The translations under genes were made by a program, and so were the position numbers. The notes under the pieces were generated by a model. It searched no databases. It saw nothing but the letters and a program-made list of their open reading frames with translations, and was not told the origin of the DNA. Shown here piece after piece: positions 24,801-32,697 of a DNA stretch of 64,000 nucleotides. Location: assembly GCA_051657715.1 (NCBI GenBank), contig JBOFLF010000035.1, positions 1 to 64,000 of the forward strand, read 5' to 3'. Positions within the stretch are counted from its first letter, which is position 1. Each line of letters opens with the position of its first letter. The stretch comes from JBOFBH01 sp051657715. Its GTDB lineage: Bacteria > Actinomycetota > Actinomycetes > Actinomycetales > Angustibacteraceae.

Positions 24801-26704
24801 CTTCGGGTACGGCCACCGACGAAGGCGCCACCGACCTGTCCGAGCTGGTCACGGCGGTGACCACGGCGGCCCGCCGGGTCGGTGTGCCGGTCCAACCGAG
24901 CCCGTGGCTGCCGCCGCTGCCGGATGTCGTCCGGTCGATCGACCTCACGGTCGCGACGCTGCCACCCGCCACGCTGCCACCCGCGACGCTGCCACCCGCG
25001 ACGCTGCCACTCGCAGAGTCGGCGTCCGGTGACGGCGCCGCGGCGGTGGCTCAGGTGGTGGACCCGAACCCGGACCTGGTGTCGAGTCCGGCGTTGACTC
25101 AGGTGTCGAAATCGGTCCCGGAACCAGCGCCCTGGGCGCTGGAGGACCACCCGGCGCAGCAACGCCAGTCGGTCCGTGCCTTCGGTCTGGGACGGGACGG
25201 CCACCTGTACGTCGTGGGGGGGCCGCGGTCCGGCCGTTCGACCGTGCTGCGCACCCTGGTGACGTCGCTGGCCGAGCGGGTGCCGGCCCGGGACCTGCAC
25301 GTGTACGGCCTGGACTGCGGCAACGGCGCGCTGCTGCCCCTGGGTGAGCTGCCGCACACCGGTGCCGTGGTGCAGCGGACGCAGGTGGAGCGGGCGGACC
25401 GGCTGCTGCGCCGGTTGTCCGCGCAGGTGGGCCAGCGGCAGGAGGTGTTGGCCGTCGGCGGTTTTGCGGACCTGGCCGAGCAGCGTTCGGCTGCCGCGCC
25501 GGATCAGCGGCTGCCGTACCTGGTGCTGGCCCTGGACCGGTGGGAGGGTTTCGTCAGCGCCCTCGGCGAGCTGGACGGCGGGCGGCTGGCCGACGAGGTG
25601 CAGCGGCTGTTGCGCGAGGGGACGTCGGTCGGGGTGCACGTGCTGATCAGCGGCGATCGCACGCTGCTGGCCGGCCGGATGGGTGCGTTGGTCGAGGACA
25701 AGCTCGTGCTGCGGCTGCCGGATCGCACCGACTACGCCCTGGCCGGCCTGACGCCGCGGCAGATCCCGGACGCGCTCCCGGACGGCCGTGGGCTGTGGGG
25801 CGAGTCCGGGGTGGAGCTGCAGGTGGCAGTGCTGCCGGGGGAGCTGTCTGGTGCCGGGCAGGCCGCCGCGGTCCGCGCGGTCGCCGCCCGCGCCGCCGTC
25901 CGGGACGCCGCCATGCCTCGTTCCCAGCAACCGTTCCGGCTGGCCGCGCTGCCCGCCGAGGTGGACGCGGTCGCGGTGCTGGACCAAGCGTTCGCCACCG
26001 CCTCGTCGTCGGATCTGCCAGCGTCGGATCTGCCAGGGCTGGGCCTGCCAGGGTTGGGCCTGCCGGCACTGGTCAGGTCGCCGCTGTGGTTCCCGTTCGG
26101 CGTCGGCGGGGACGACCTGGACCTGCTCGGCCTGGACCTGTCCGCGGCCCCGGTGGCCATGGTCGCCGGCCTGGCGGGTTCCGGCCGCACCGCGGTGCTG
26201 CGGTTGTGCGCGGAGACGGCGCGCCGCCGCGGCCAGCAGGTATTAGGCGTGTGCCCGCGTCCCGGCGGGCTCGTCGACCAGCTGACCGGGCTGCCCGGTG
26301 GGCGGGCGGTGGCGGGTGCCGGCGCGGCGTCCGAGGAGCTGGTCGAGGCGTTGCGCGCGCTACCGGCGTCATCGTTGGTGCTTGTCGACGACGCTGAGCT
26401 GCTGCGTGACGGACCGCTGGCGGCGGCGTTGCAGGCGGTGGTGCGGCAGGCACGGGAGAAGGACTGGGCAGTGGTAGTCGCCGGCCAGACGACGGACCTG
26501 TCCGCTGGTCTGTCCGGCTGGCTGCACGAGGCCCGCCGAGGTCGGCAGGGACTGCTGCTGTCTCCCACCACCTTGATGGACGCCGAGGTGGTGTCCACCC
26601 GGTTGACCCGCAGCCAGCTCGCCAGCCGGGTCGTCCCGGGCCGCGGGCTGCTGGTCCGCCAGGGTCGCGAGCCGCTCGCCGTCCAGGTGCCCTGGCTCGG
26701 CTAA
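21845..26704 (+). CDS. EssC/EccC-like FtsK/SpoIIIE ATPase of a type VII-like secretion system
   Basis: GTG at 21845 follows GAGAGGAG; an upstream ATG in the same frame lacks a site and adds Arg-rich sequence. The product is 1619 residues. N-terminal strands (FGVTVVDGRGDRWVDVAL; ELRVVGGPGAGRVHRLRLGE) look ubiquitin-like and FHA-like. Then come two adjacent membrane helices (about 270-305, including ALIAIPMFFFFGPRAIVFAA) and three P-loop modules: GTTGAGKSE near 708 with LVLVIDEFAGL near 815; GGPRSGRST near 1125; AGLAGSGRT near 1441. That architecture is the motor of type VII (ESX/Ess) secretion. Three low-complexity 15-bp repeat tracts are inserted (22332-22425, 24956-25015, about 26010-26070). 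A WXG100 gene is convergent downstream. Confidence 0.88.
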   Translation: MRFGVTVVDGRGDRWVDVALDAEPEQPLAELVPALTALLDDPVHPSFAAHVPLWVDGRPADSSMSLRGNGIRPGSVVALYLDPGTCAEPGGVAELRVVGGPGAGRVHRLRLGETVVGCGAPGWSLPDLLLPSDALRVVATPDGEVAVRSADGLIARLADKLLSADGERADGKRADGKRSDGERADGRRSDGDGADGHGMPWPVGEYLSVGGTVLQRTEVGVPVAEAGPGTEHAGVDVVRPPRLLPPSREVSFTLPVEPGERPRTPIPWLMVFAPALIAIPMFFFFGPRAIVFAAMSPLLALANVVSSRRGSRREHRRATERYQRDLADVEERIAVGLRAERDQRRDLGPDPALVLLTALAPGRRLWERRRTDPDHLVLRLGLADQPATATVRHPRLDPSRETPPLRTLADVPAGVALREVGVVGLAGPAEPRDAVARWLVAQTAVLHSPRDVRVVVLTDADSAERWDWTRWLPHLVDPDGLAPVSVGTDQESTGRRLAELTRLVTERTAARSTAGYSATAQAATGYSAGGRSGLPPAPDVLVVLDGARRLRALPAVVQLLRDGPPVGVYLLCLDDEARQLPEECRAVVDLDDLAADARVVLRRSLAEDVPGIRPDLVEVAWARRLARALAPLRDTTPEDDDVGLPASARLLDLLDLEPPTPDALCTGWSVGPASGAGGAGRTDVVVGVGFDGPFQVDLRRDGPHALVAGTTGAGKSELLQTLVAALAVANRPDQLTFVLVDYKGGAAFRDCARLPHTVGLVTDLDQHLVSRALTSLGAELRRREHVLAAGGAKDLEDYLALRATDPALPTLPRLVLVIDEFAGLVAELPDFVTGLVAIAQRGRSLGIHLVLATQRPTGVVSPEIRANTNLRIALRVTDDGESRDVIDAPDAARIARATPGRAFVRTGHSSLMPFQAGRVGGRRPTSSTAQPRRPAISSRLSPASVDSPASRPTTAVPTVRPVPLVWPVPWQRAGLPAPTRPAPGGPSGTATDEGATDLSELVTAVTTAARRVGVPVQPSPWLPPLPDVVRSIDLTVATLPPATLPPATLPPATLPLAESASGDGAAAVAQVVDPNPDLVSSPALTQVSKSVPEPAPWALEDHPAQQRQSVRAFGLGRDGHLYVVGGPRSGRSTVLRTLVTSLAERVPARDLHVYGLDCGNGALLPLGELPHTGAVVQRTQVERADRLLRRLSAQVGQRQEVLAVGGFADLAEQRSAAAPDQRLPYLVLALDRWEGFVSALGELDGGRLADEVQRLLREGTSVGVHVLISGDRTLLAGRMGALVEDKLVLRLPDRTDYALAGLTPRQIPDALPDGRGLWGESGVELQVAVLPGELSGAGQAAAVRAVAARAAVRDAAMPRSQQPFRLAALPAEVDAVAVLDQAFATASSSDLPASDLPGLGLPGLGLPALVRSPLWFPFGVGGDDLDLLGLDLSAAPVAMVAGLAGSGRTAVLRLCAETARRRGQQVLGVCPRPGGLVDQLTGLPGGRAVAGAGAASEELVEALRALPASSLVLVDDAELLRDGPLAAALQAVVRQAREKDWAVVVAGQTTDLSAGLSGWLHEARRGRQGLLLSPTTLMDAEVVSTRLTRSQLASRVVPGRGLLVRQGREPLAVQVPWLG
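22332..22425 (+). repeat. 15-bp tandem repeat in the FtsK-like ATPase gene
   Basis: About six copies of a GCGCGGACGGTGAGC-like unit. In frame it encodes repeats of Arg-(Ala/Ser)-Asp-Gly-(Glu/Lys/Arg) between the FHA-like region and the membrane helices. Confidence 0.9.
24956..25015 (+). repeat. 15-bp tandem repeat in the FtsK-like ATPase gene
   Basis: Four consecutive copies of ACGCTGCCACCCGCG with small changes, encoding Thr-Leu-Pro-Pro-Ala repeats in the linker between the first and second ATPase modules. Confidence 0.92.
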
Positions 26705-26773
26705 CCGGCGCGACGCATCCCGCGAGGAGTTCTCACAGCGCAGGTTCGGGGCGCCCAGGCCGCTCAGACGCCA

Positions 26774-26811
26774 CCGGCGGGTGGTCCCGGGTGGCCGGGA
26801 CCACCCGCCGG
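26774..26811. terminator. Long hairpin between convergent genes (bidirectional terminator candidate)
   Basis: CGGCGGGTGGTCCCGG (26775-26790), a 4-base loop, and the exact complement at 26795-26810, with one more flanking pair. It lies 69 bases after the ATPase stop and 30 bases past the stop of the convergent WXG100 gene. There is no U-tract, as is common in GC-rich actinobacteria. Confidence 0.7.
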
Positions 26812-26840
26812 GTGGTCATGCGATGGGTGGTGGTGCGATG

Positions 26841-27134
26841 TCAGAGCTTGACGGTGAACTGCTGGTCGACCGCCGCGAATGCCTCAGAGGTCTTGAACAG
26901 GTACTGAGACATGAGCTCCAGCTCGGAGACGCAGCTCCTCGCCGCCTGTGTCCACCGCTCGTGCGCGTCGCCGAAGCTCTTCGACGCGTCCTGGGTGACG
27001 AAGCCGTCACTGATGAGCTGCTGGATCTTCGCCTGCAGGGTGGTGAGATCCTGCTCCAGTTGGTTCTTGGTGTTCGCGAGGTTGGTCGCCTCGGCCTGCA
27101 TGCGTTCGTGGCTAATGCTGATGTCGCCGGCCAT
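26841..27134 (-). CDS. WXG100-family (EsxA-like) protein
   Basis: ATG at 27134 gives 97 residues, the standard WXG100 size, with no signal peptide. The layout is helix-turn-helix: MQAEATNLANTKNQLEQDL, a turn where the usual Trp-x-Gly is replaced by SDGF, then SFGDAHERWTQAARSC and FKTSEAFAAVDQQF. Such proteins dimerise and are exported by type VII systems. It is convergent with the FtsK-like ATPase gene rather than in its operon, and separated from it by a long hairpin. The altered WXG turn makes it a divergent member. Confidence 0.85.
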   Translation of the reverse strand: MAGDISISHERMQAEATNLANTKNQLEQDLTTLQAKIQQLISDGFVTQDASKSFGDAHERWTQAARSCVSELELMSQYLFKTSEAFAAVDQQFTVKL

Positions 27135-27648
27135 GCCGGCCCCCTCTCGGTTGGGTCATCGTCGCGGCCCCCGCACCCCTGAGCTGCGCTGTCGGATGCG
27201 ACCAGCCGGCGTCACCCTCGCAGAGCGGCGACACATCGGTCAACACAGGGGACGCAATGTCACGAAGCCACCGTGTCACGTGCCGAACACCCAGGTCGGC
27301 GGCCATCAGGGCGCACCCGGCGACCATCAGGGCGCCGCCCGGTGCGCCGGTCCTGCGGCGATCACGATGCCCCTGGACGATCTGTCAGGACCGCGTAGAC
27401 TCGTGCCGTGCGGGTCGGGGCGTCACTACCCCTTCGACGCAGGCGGTTTCAAACGCAGGCGGTTTCAGGCGCAGGGCGGGTCACGCACAGCCAAACGCAC
27501 ACGGGGCAGGTCAAGCACCGGCAGGTCAGGTGCAGGGCGGAGCCGGACGTCCGGTGGCTGTCGTGCGGCTGCTGCCTGGCACGGCAATGTTCCGCCGGGC
27601 GTGACGCGGGACGTCAGGAGAGCAGTTGTGAGGGAGACCGGGACATAA
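27135..27648. other. Region upstream of the Tad operon and the WXG100 gene
   Basis: 514 bp with no convincing gene. It must hold divergent promoters for the WXG100 gene (leftward) and the pilus operon (rightward). It contains a perfect 15-bp direct repeat ACGCAGGCGGTTTCA at 27437-27451 and 27453-27467, two tandem copies 16 bp apart, a possible regulator site. Confidence 0.5.
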
Positions 27649-28401
27649 ATGACCACGACAAACGCGGCGCCCGGCAGCGCCGCTCCCATCGCCGAGGGTC
27701 AGGCCAGGTCCGGCGCCGAGAGCCGGGGTCCGCGCCGTCCAGCGTCATCGAACCGGTCGGTGGACCGCCTGCCCGGTCCACCCCGCCAGCGGCGGCCTGC
27801 CCTGGCCGCGCTCGCCGTCCTACTGATCGTCGGTGGCGCCGCGCTCGCCGGCTTGCTCGCGCTGCGGATGGACGAACGGGTGCCGGTGTTGGTCGCCGGT
27901 CGCGACGTGCCGGTCGGGCAGCGGATCGCCCGGGAGGACTTGGCCGTCGGCCGGGTGGCCGGTGAGGGCGTCGCGATGATCAGCGCCGACGACGCGGACC
28001 AGGTGGTCGGCCAGTACGCCACCCGCACGGTGCGCGCCGGCCAGCTGCTGGACGGCAGCATGGTGGACCGCGTCGGCTTCCTGCAGCCCGGGATGACCGC
28101 CGTCGGGGTGCCGATGCTGCCGGGTCGGGTGCCGGCCAAAGGTCTGGAGGTCGGCGACGTCGTCCGGGTGCTCCGGGTGCCGGAGGAGGGCGAGGGCCGG
28201 GTGTTGGTAGATGAGGCCGTGGTCAGCCAGTCCACCACCGCCGGTGACCGCGAGGACGACGAGCGGACCCAGGGCGTTGACCAAGCCGCCACCGTGATGG
28301 TGCAGGACGGTCAGGTCGGTGACGTCGCCTCAGCGGCCGCGGCCGGCCAGGTCACGCTGGTGCTACTGCGCCGGGACGCCACCACCCGTACGGATCGCTG
28401 A
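27649..28401 (+). CDS. CpaB/RcpC-like SAF-domain pilus assembly protein
   Basis: ATG at 27649; 250 residues. A Pro/Arg-rich cytoplasmic start is followed by one membrane helix (LAALAVLLIVGGAALAGLLA) and an external SAF domain: VLVAGRDVPVGQRIAREDLA, then GQLLDGSMVDRVGFLQPGM. Gram-positive Tad clusters commonly start with a protein of this type, which in Gram-negatives aligns the pilus with the secretin. It is the first gene of a ten-gene run and its stop shares one base with the next start (TGATG). Confidence 0.85.
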   Translation: MTTTNAAPGSAAPIAEGQARSGAESRGPRRPASSNRSVDRLPGPPRQRRPALAALAVLLIVGGAALAGLLALRMDERVPVLVAGRDVPVGQRIAREDLAVGRVAGEGVAMISADDADQVVGQYATRTVRAGQLLDGSMVDRVGFLQPGMTAVGVPMLPGRVPAKGLEVGDVVRVLRVPEEGEGRVLVDEAVVSQSTTAGDREDDERTQGVDQAATVMVQDGQVGDVASAAAAGQVTLVLLRRDATTRTDR

Positions 28402-29198
28402 TGGGCCTGCTCGCGCTGTGCTCGGCCAAGGGCTCCCCGGGGGTGTCCACCTTGGCGGTCGGATTGGCCGGGTTGTGGCCTCGCCCGGTGACGCTGGTGG
28501 ACGCCGACCCGGCCGGCGGCGACCTGATCTGGCGGTACCGCAGCGCGGACGCCGGTGACCCGCTGGACCCGGACCGTGGACTCGTGTCGATGGGTGCCGC
28601 CGTGCGCCGAGTCTCAGGCCCGACCGCACTGGCGGCGCACACCCAGGTCCTCTCCGGCGGCCTGCCTGTGGTGGTCGGGGTCACTCATCCCGGTCAGGTC
28701 ACGGGCCTAGGGCCGGTCTGGCCGCTGCTTGCTGATGCTTTCGCCGATTCCGTGACGGACGTCATCGCCGACTGTGGCCGGGTGATACCGGGGTCGCCCA
28801 CCGTGCCGCTGCTGGCCAGGGCGGACGCGGTGGTGTTCGTGGTCCGTTCGGCCACCGACGCGTTCGCCCAGCTGCGGGAGCGGCTACGCGGGCTGGCCGA
28901 CCCCCTGCGACTCGACGGATCCGGGTCCCGGTCGGGCCGGCCGCGGACGTCCGTGCTGCTGATCACCGACGACCGGGACCGACACGGCGCCAAGGACCTC
29001 CAGCGGCTGCTGGACGGCGAGCAGTTCGGCGTCCCGGTCCGGGGCCGGGTGGCCTGGGATCCGCGTGGTGCCAAGGTGCTCAGCGGCGATGCGAGCGGCG
29101 GCGGATTCGGCGGTCATGGCCGCTCGTTGGTGGTGCGCTCGCTGCGCGAGCTGATACCCCGGCTGGAGGAAGCTGTCCGGTCGCCGGCCGTGGCGTGA
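28401..29198 (+). CDS. TadZ/CpaE-like ParA/MinD-family ATPase with atypical Walker A
   Basis: ATG at 28401 shares a base with the preceding stop. The 265-residue protein starts MGLLALCSAKGSPGVSTLA. This corresponds to the deviant Walker A of MinD/ParA proteins (KGGxGKT), keeping the first signature Lys but with Val in place of the second. VTLVDADPAGGDL is the following switch region. In the family, TadZ/CpaE proteins place the pilus machine at a cell site and often have altered Walker motifs. It sits directly upstream of the TadA ATPase. Confidence 0.8.
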   Translation: MGLLALCSAKGSPGVSTLAVGLAGLWPRPVTLVDADPAGGDLIWRYRSADAGDPLDPDRGLVSMGAAVRRVSGPTALAAHTQVLSGGLPVVVGVTHPGQVTGLGPVWPLLADAFADSVTDVIADCGRVIPGSPTVPLLARADAVVFVVRSATDAFAQLRERLRGLADPLRLDGSGSRSGRPRTSVLLITDDRDRHGAKDLQRLLDGEQFGVPVRGRVAWDPRGAKVLSGDASGGGFGGHGRSLVVRSLRELIPRLEEAVRSPAVA

Positions 29199-29273
29199 CT
29201 TCCAGCGCGTCCCAGACCCGTCTTCGTCCCGATCAGCTCCATCAAGAGCCCGCCCTCACAAGGAGGAACACCG

Positions 29274-30665
29274 GTGGACCAGGCGCTCGTTCGACGCCTC
29301 AGGGAAGAGGTCGCCGATGTCTTGACCCAGCAACGCCGGGACGACGTCGCCGCCGGCCTGACGTCCATGACCGCGGAGGACGAACGGCAGTTCGCCCGGG
29401 CGGTCATCGGGCGGTCCCTGGAGACCTTCGCCCGGGACGAGATCACCAGCGGTCGTACGCCGCTGGTGCCGCAGGAGGAGGAAGACCTCTCCGAGGCGGT
29501 GCACGCGGCGTTGTTCGGGGTCGGGCGGCTGCAGCCGCTGCTAGACGACCCGCAGGTGGAAAACATCGACATCAACGGCTGCGACCGGGTGTTCGTCGGC
29601 TATGCCGACGGCCGAGAGGAGGTCGTCCCCCCGGTGGCCGACACCGACGAGGAGCTGATCGAGCTCATCCAGGTGCTGGGCTCTTACAGCGGCCTGGCGT
29701 CCCGGCCGTTCGATACCGCCAACCCCCAGCTGGACCTGCGGCTGCCGGACGGCAGCCGGATGTCCGCGGTCATGGGGGTGTGCTCCCGCCCGGCGGTGTC
29801 GATCCGCCGGGCTCGGCTCGGCAGAGTCTTCCTGGACGACCTGGTGCGGTACGGCTCGATCGGCGCGGAGCTGGCCGCGTTCCTGTCCGCCGCGATCATG
29901 GCCCGCAAGAACATCATGATCGCCGGTGCCACCAACGCGGGGAAGACCACGCTGTTGCGGGCGTTGGCCAACGAGATCCCGCCGATCGAGCGGATCGTCA
30001 CCGTGGAGCGCGCGCTGGAGCTGGGCCTGGGCGAGTTCGCGGACCTGCACCCGAACGTGGTGGCGTTTGAGGAGCGGCTGCCCAACTCCGAAGGCCAGGG
30101 CCACATCTCGATGGCCGAGCTGGTGCGCCGCTCGCTGCGGATGAACCCGAGCCGGGTGATCGTCGGCGAGGTGCTCGGCGACGAGATCGTCACCATGCTC
30201 AACGCGATGAGCCAGGGCAACGACGGGTCGCTGTCCACCATCCACGCGAACAGCTCGATGGAGGTGTTCAACCGGATCTCCACCTACGCCATCCAGTCGG
30301 TCGAGCGGCTCCCGGTGGAGGCCACGATGATGCTCATCGCCGGCGCCATCGATTTCGTGGTGTTCGTCCAGAAGCACAACGACTACGCCGACGGCGGGCG
30401 GCTTCGCCGGTTCGTGTCCAGCGTCCGGGAGGTCAACGGGGTAGACGGCCGAGTGCTGTCCAGCGAGGTGTTCGCCGCTGGTCCGGACGGCATCGCGGTG
30501 CCCGCCGCACCGGTCGCCTGTCTCGACGACCTGACCGCGGTCGGCTACCGCGTGGGCCAGGTGCGGGACCACGGGGTGGCCCTGAACAGCTCTGCCGACC
30601 ATGCCGCGGGCGCCGCTGCTGGTGCAGCCAACGACACGGTCGAGGCGTCGGGGCGATGGCGGTGA
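29274..30665 (+). CDS. tadA: Tad/Flp pilus secretion ATPase (CpaF/TadA family)
   Basis: GTG at 29274 has a perfect AGGAGG at 29261-29266, 7 bases upstream. The 463-residue cytoplasmic protein has an N-terminal helical part, a DDPQVENIDINGCDRVFV segment, arginine-finger region PAVSIRRARLGR, Walker A GATNAGKTT (about 218-226), an Asp box with His (GQGHISMAELVRRSLRMNP) and Walker B RVIVGEVLGDE. This is the hexameric motor that extrudes Flp pilin. The tail beyond residue 400 is variable and Ala-rich. It overlaps tadB by 10 bases. Confidence 0.95.
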   Translation: MDQALVRRLREEVADVLTQQRRDDVAAGLTSMTAEDERQFARAVIGRSLETFARDEITSGRTPLVPQEEEDLSEAVHAALFGVGRLQPLLDDPQVENIDINGCDRVFVGYADGREEVVPPVADTDEELIELIQVLGSYSGLASRPFDTANPQLDLRLPDGSRMSAVMGVCSRPAVSIRRARLGRVFLDDLVRYGSIGAELAAFLSAAIMARKNIMIAGATNAGKTTLLRALANEIPPIERIVTVERALELGLGEFADLHPNVVAFEERLPNSEGQGHISMAELVRRSLRMNPSRVIVGEVLGDEIVTMLNAMSQGNDGSLSTIHANSSMEVFNRISTYAIQSVERLPVEATMMLIAGAIDFVVFVQKHNDYADGGRLRRFVSSVREVNGVDGRVLSSEVFAAGPDGIAVPAAPVACLDDLTAVGYRVGQVRDHGVALNSSADHAAGAAAGAANDTVEASGRWR

Positions 30666-31555
30666 CCGACGTGAGCGTGCTGCCCTCGGTGGATGCGCTG
30701 CTGATCGTCGCGCTCGGTGGCGCGGTGGGAGCCGGGGTGCTGCTGCTGGTCCGTGCCCTCGTCCCGCCGCAGTCCGTCGGCCCGTCGACGGGGTCGGCGG
30801 CGGTCACCCGGCTGCGCGAGCTGGTGGCCCGGGCGGGCCGGCGCGGGCTGATCGCGGTGGCGGTCGGGGTCGTCATGCTGGCCGTGACCCGGTGGGTCGT
30901 CGCGGGCGTCGCGGTGGCCGTGCTGGCGTTCGCATGGCCAGCGCTGTTCGGCGGGGCTCGCGCGGAACGGGCGGCCATGGAGCGGTTGGAGGGCTTGGCA
31001 GCCTGGACGGAGTCGTTGCGGGACACCATCGCCGGGGCCGTCGGCCTGGAGCAGGCAATCCCGGCCACCGCGCACGCCGCCGCGCCGTCGGTGGCCGGAC
31101 CGCTGCAGGCTCTGTCGGACCGGTTGCGGGTGCGGACCCCGTTGCCGGCCGCGCTCGCCCGGTTCGCCGAGGACCTCGATGACGCGAGCGCGGACCTGGT
31201 CGTCTCCGCGCTGGTGCTGAACTCCCGGTTGCGCGGGCCAGGTCTGCGGCAGGTGCTGACGTCGCTGGCCGAGTCGGTGCGGGCCGATCTGGACGCCCGG
31301 CGGCGGATCGCTGCCGGGCGGGCCAGCACCCGGCGCAGCGTGCAGATCGTGGTGGGCGTGACCGTGGCATTCGTCGGCGGGCTGATCCTGTTCAATCGCG
31401 GCTACCTGGAGCCGTACACGACGGTCGCCGGTCAGGTGGTCCTGGCCACCATCTTCGGCCTGTTCGCCGCTGGCTTCGCCTGGATGCGGCGGCTGTCGCG
31501 ATTCGTCACGCCGGAGCGGTTCCTGCGGCCCGGGCAGTTGCGGGTCGGCTCGTGA
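30656..31555 (+). CDS. tadB: Tad pilus inner-membrane platform protein TadB
   Basis: ATG at 30656 overlaps tadA by 10 bases. The 299-residue membrane protein has helices at the N-terminus (LLIVALGGAVGAGVLLLV and two more) and two near the C-terminus (IVVGVTVAFVGGLILF; VVLATIFGLFAAGFAW). Between these lies the type II secretion F-like cytoplasmic domain: AAMERLEGLAAWTESLRDTI, GLEQAI and LVVSALVLNSRLRGPGLRQVL. It forms the membrane platform with TadC. Its stop overlaps tadC by 4 bases (GTGA). Confidence 0.92.
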   Translation: MAVTDVSVLPSVDALLIVALGGAVGAGVLLLVRALVPPQSVGPSTGSAAVTRLRELVARAGRRGLIAVAVGVVMLAVTRWVVAGVAVAVLAFAWPALFGGARAERAAMERLEGLAAWTESLRDTIAGAVGLEQAIPATAHAAAPSVAGPLQALSDRLRVRTPLPAALARFAEDLDDASADLVVSALVLNSRLRGPGLRQVLTSLAESVRADLDARRRIAAGRASTRRSVQIVVGVTVAFVGGLILFNRGYLEPYTTVAGQVVLATIFGLFAAGFAWMRRLSRFVTPERFLRPGQLRVGS

Positions 31556-32466
31556 TCGCGGTGATGCTCAGCGGCGCGGTCGTCGGCCTCGGTGCGTTGG
31601 TGGCGGTCCAGCTGCTGGTGCCCCGGCCGGTGTCGCCGGCTGTCGACCTGGCCCGGTTGGACGCCGAGCGCCGCAGGGTCGTGCGGACGTCCTCGCTGGT
31701 GGCCGACCGGCGGCATGAGAGCGAAAGCCTGCGGCTGCGTCGGCTGGGTGATCCGGTGGTGCGCGCCCTGCTGGCCCGTGGTGTCCAGCTGGTGACGCTG
31801 CGCACCGACCTGGCGGTCGTCGGGCGGTCGGTGGAAATGCACCTGGCCCGGTCGCTGCTGGGCGCTGCGGTGGGTCTGGTGCTGGCCGCCGTGCAGGGCG
31901 CGCTGCTGGTGGTCGCGGCGGGTCCGTCGCTGGCCCCGTTCGGTGTCGTCCTGCCGGTGCTCGGTGGGCTGGTCGGGTTGCTGCTGCCGACGGTCGAGGT
32001 ACGGCGTCAGGCGACGGCGCGTCGTCGCGACTTCCGCCACGTGCTCGGGTCGTTCCTGGATCTGGTCGCGATGAACCTGGCCGGCGGTCGCGGTGTGCCG
32101 GAGGCGTTGACGTCGGCGTCCTCGGTGTCGTCGGGCTGGGCGATGGTCCGGCTCCGGGACGCCCTGGAGAACGCGCGGCTGCAGGGGGTGACCGCATGGG
32201 CCGCGCTCGGCCAGCTCGGCGAGGAGCTGGACGTCGACGAGCTGCGGGATCTGGCCGCGGCCCTCGGACTGGTGGCCGAGGACGGCGCGAAGGTGCGCGA
32301 CTCGTTGACCGCGCGCGCGGCATCCATGCGGACCCGGGAGCTGGCCGAGATGGAGAGCCACGCTCAGGAGAACTCCCAGTCCATGCTCGTCGCGCAGCTG
32401 CTGCTGTGCCTCGGGTTCCTGATCTTCCTGACCTACCCGGCCGTGGCCAACGTGCTGGGCGGGTGA
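31552..32466 (+). CDS. tadC: Tad pilus inner-membrane platform protein TadC
   Basis: GTG at 31552 overlaps tadB by 4 bases. The 304-residue protein has an N-terminal helix, a pair of central helices (LLGAAVGLVLAAVQGALLVVA; GVVLPVLGGLVGLLLP), and the T2SF-like cytoplasmic domain (RDFRHVLGSFLDLVAMNLAG, GVPEALTSAS, ENSQSMLVAQ) leading to a final helix. This matches TadC. The gene is followed by 231 bases that carry a 24-bp tandem repeat before the pilin gene. Confidence 0.92.
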   Translation: MIAVMLSGAVVGLGALVAVQLLVPRPVSPAVDLARLDAERRRVVRTSSLVADRRHESESLRLRRLGDPVVRALLARGVQLVTLRTDLAVVGRSVEMHLARSLLGAAVGLVLAAVQGALLVVAAGPSLAPFGVVLPVLGGLVGLLLPTVEVRRQATARRRDFRHVLGSFLDLVAMNLAGGRGVPEALTSASSVSSGWAMVRLRDALENARLQGVTAWAALGQLGEELDVDELRDLAAALGLVAEDGAKVRDSLTARAASMRTRELAEMESHAQENSQSMLVAQLLLCLGFLIFLTYPAVANVLGG

Positions 32467-32507
32467 GCACAATGAGCGCGACCACGACGACGGCACTTGT
32501 GACGACC

Positions 32508-32630
32508 GTCACCACCGCGAGCGCGGTCAGCGTCACCACCGCGAGCGCGGCCGGCGTCACCACCGCGAGCGCGGCCGGCGTCACCGCCGCGAGCGCGGCC
32601 GGCGTCACCACCGCGAGCGCGGCCGGTGTC
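32508..32630 (+). repeat. 24-bp tandem repeat in the spacer between tadC and flp
   Basis: Five full copies of a 24-bp unit beginning GTCACCACCGCGAGCGCG at 32508, 32532, 32556, 32580 and 32604, plus a partial sixth copy at 32628. They lie in the leader of the pilin gene. The unit length is a multiple of three, and a frame starting with the GTGA overlap at 32463 stays open through it (Val-Thr-Thr-Ala-Ser-Ala-Ala-Gly repeats). Confidence 0.92.
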
Positions 32631-32697
32631 ACCCGTATGAGCCCAGCCGCGGCAGTGCGAGTACCAGATCAACGGACGTCCTATGAGGAGGAACACC

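Noticed and set aside
32508..32630. CRISPR array
   Set aside because: Repeats are directly adjacent with no unique spacers, and no cas genes are present; they are minisatellites. The same holds for the other tandem repeats.
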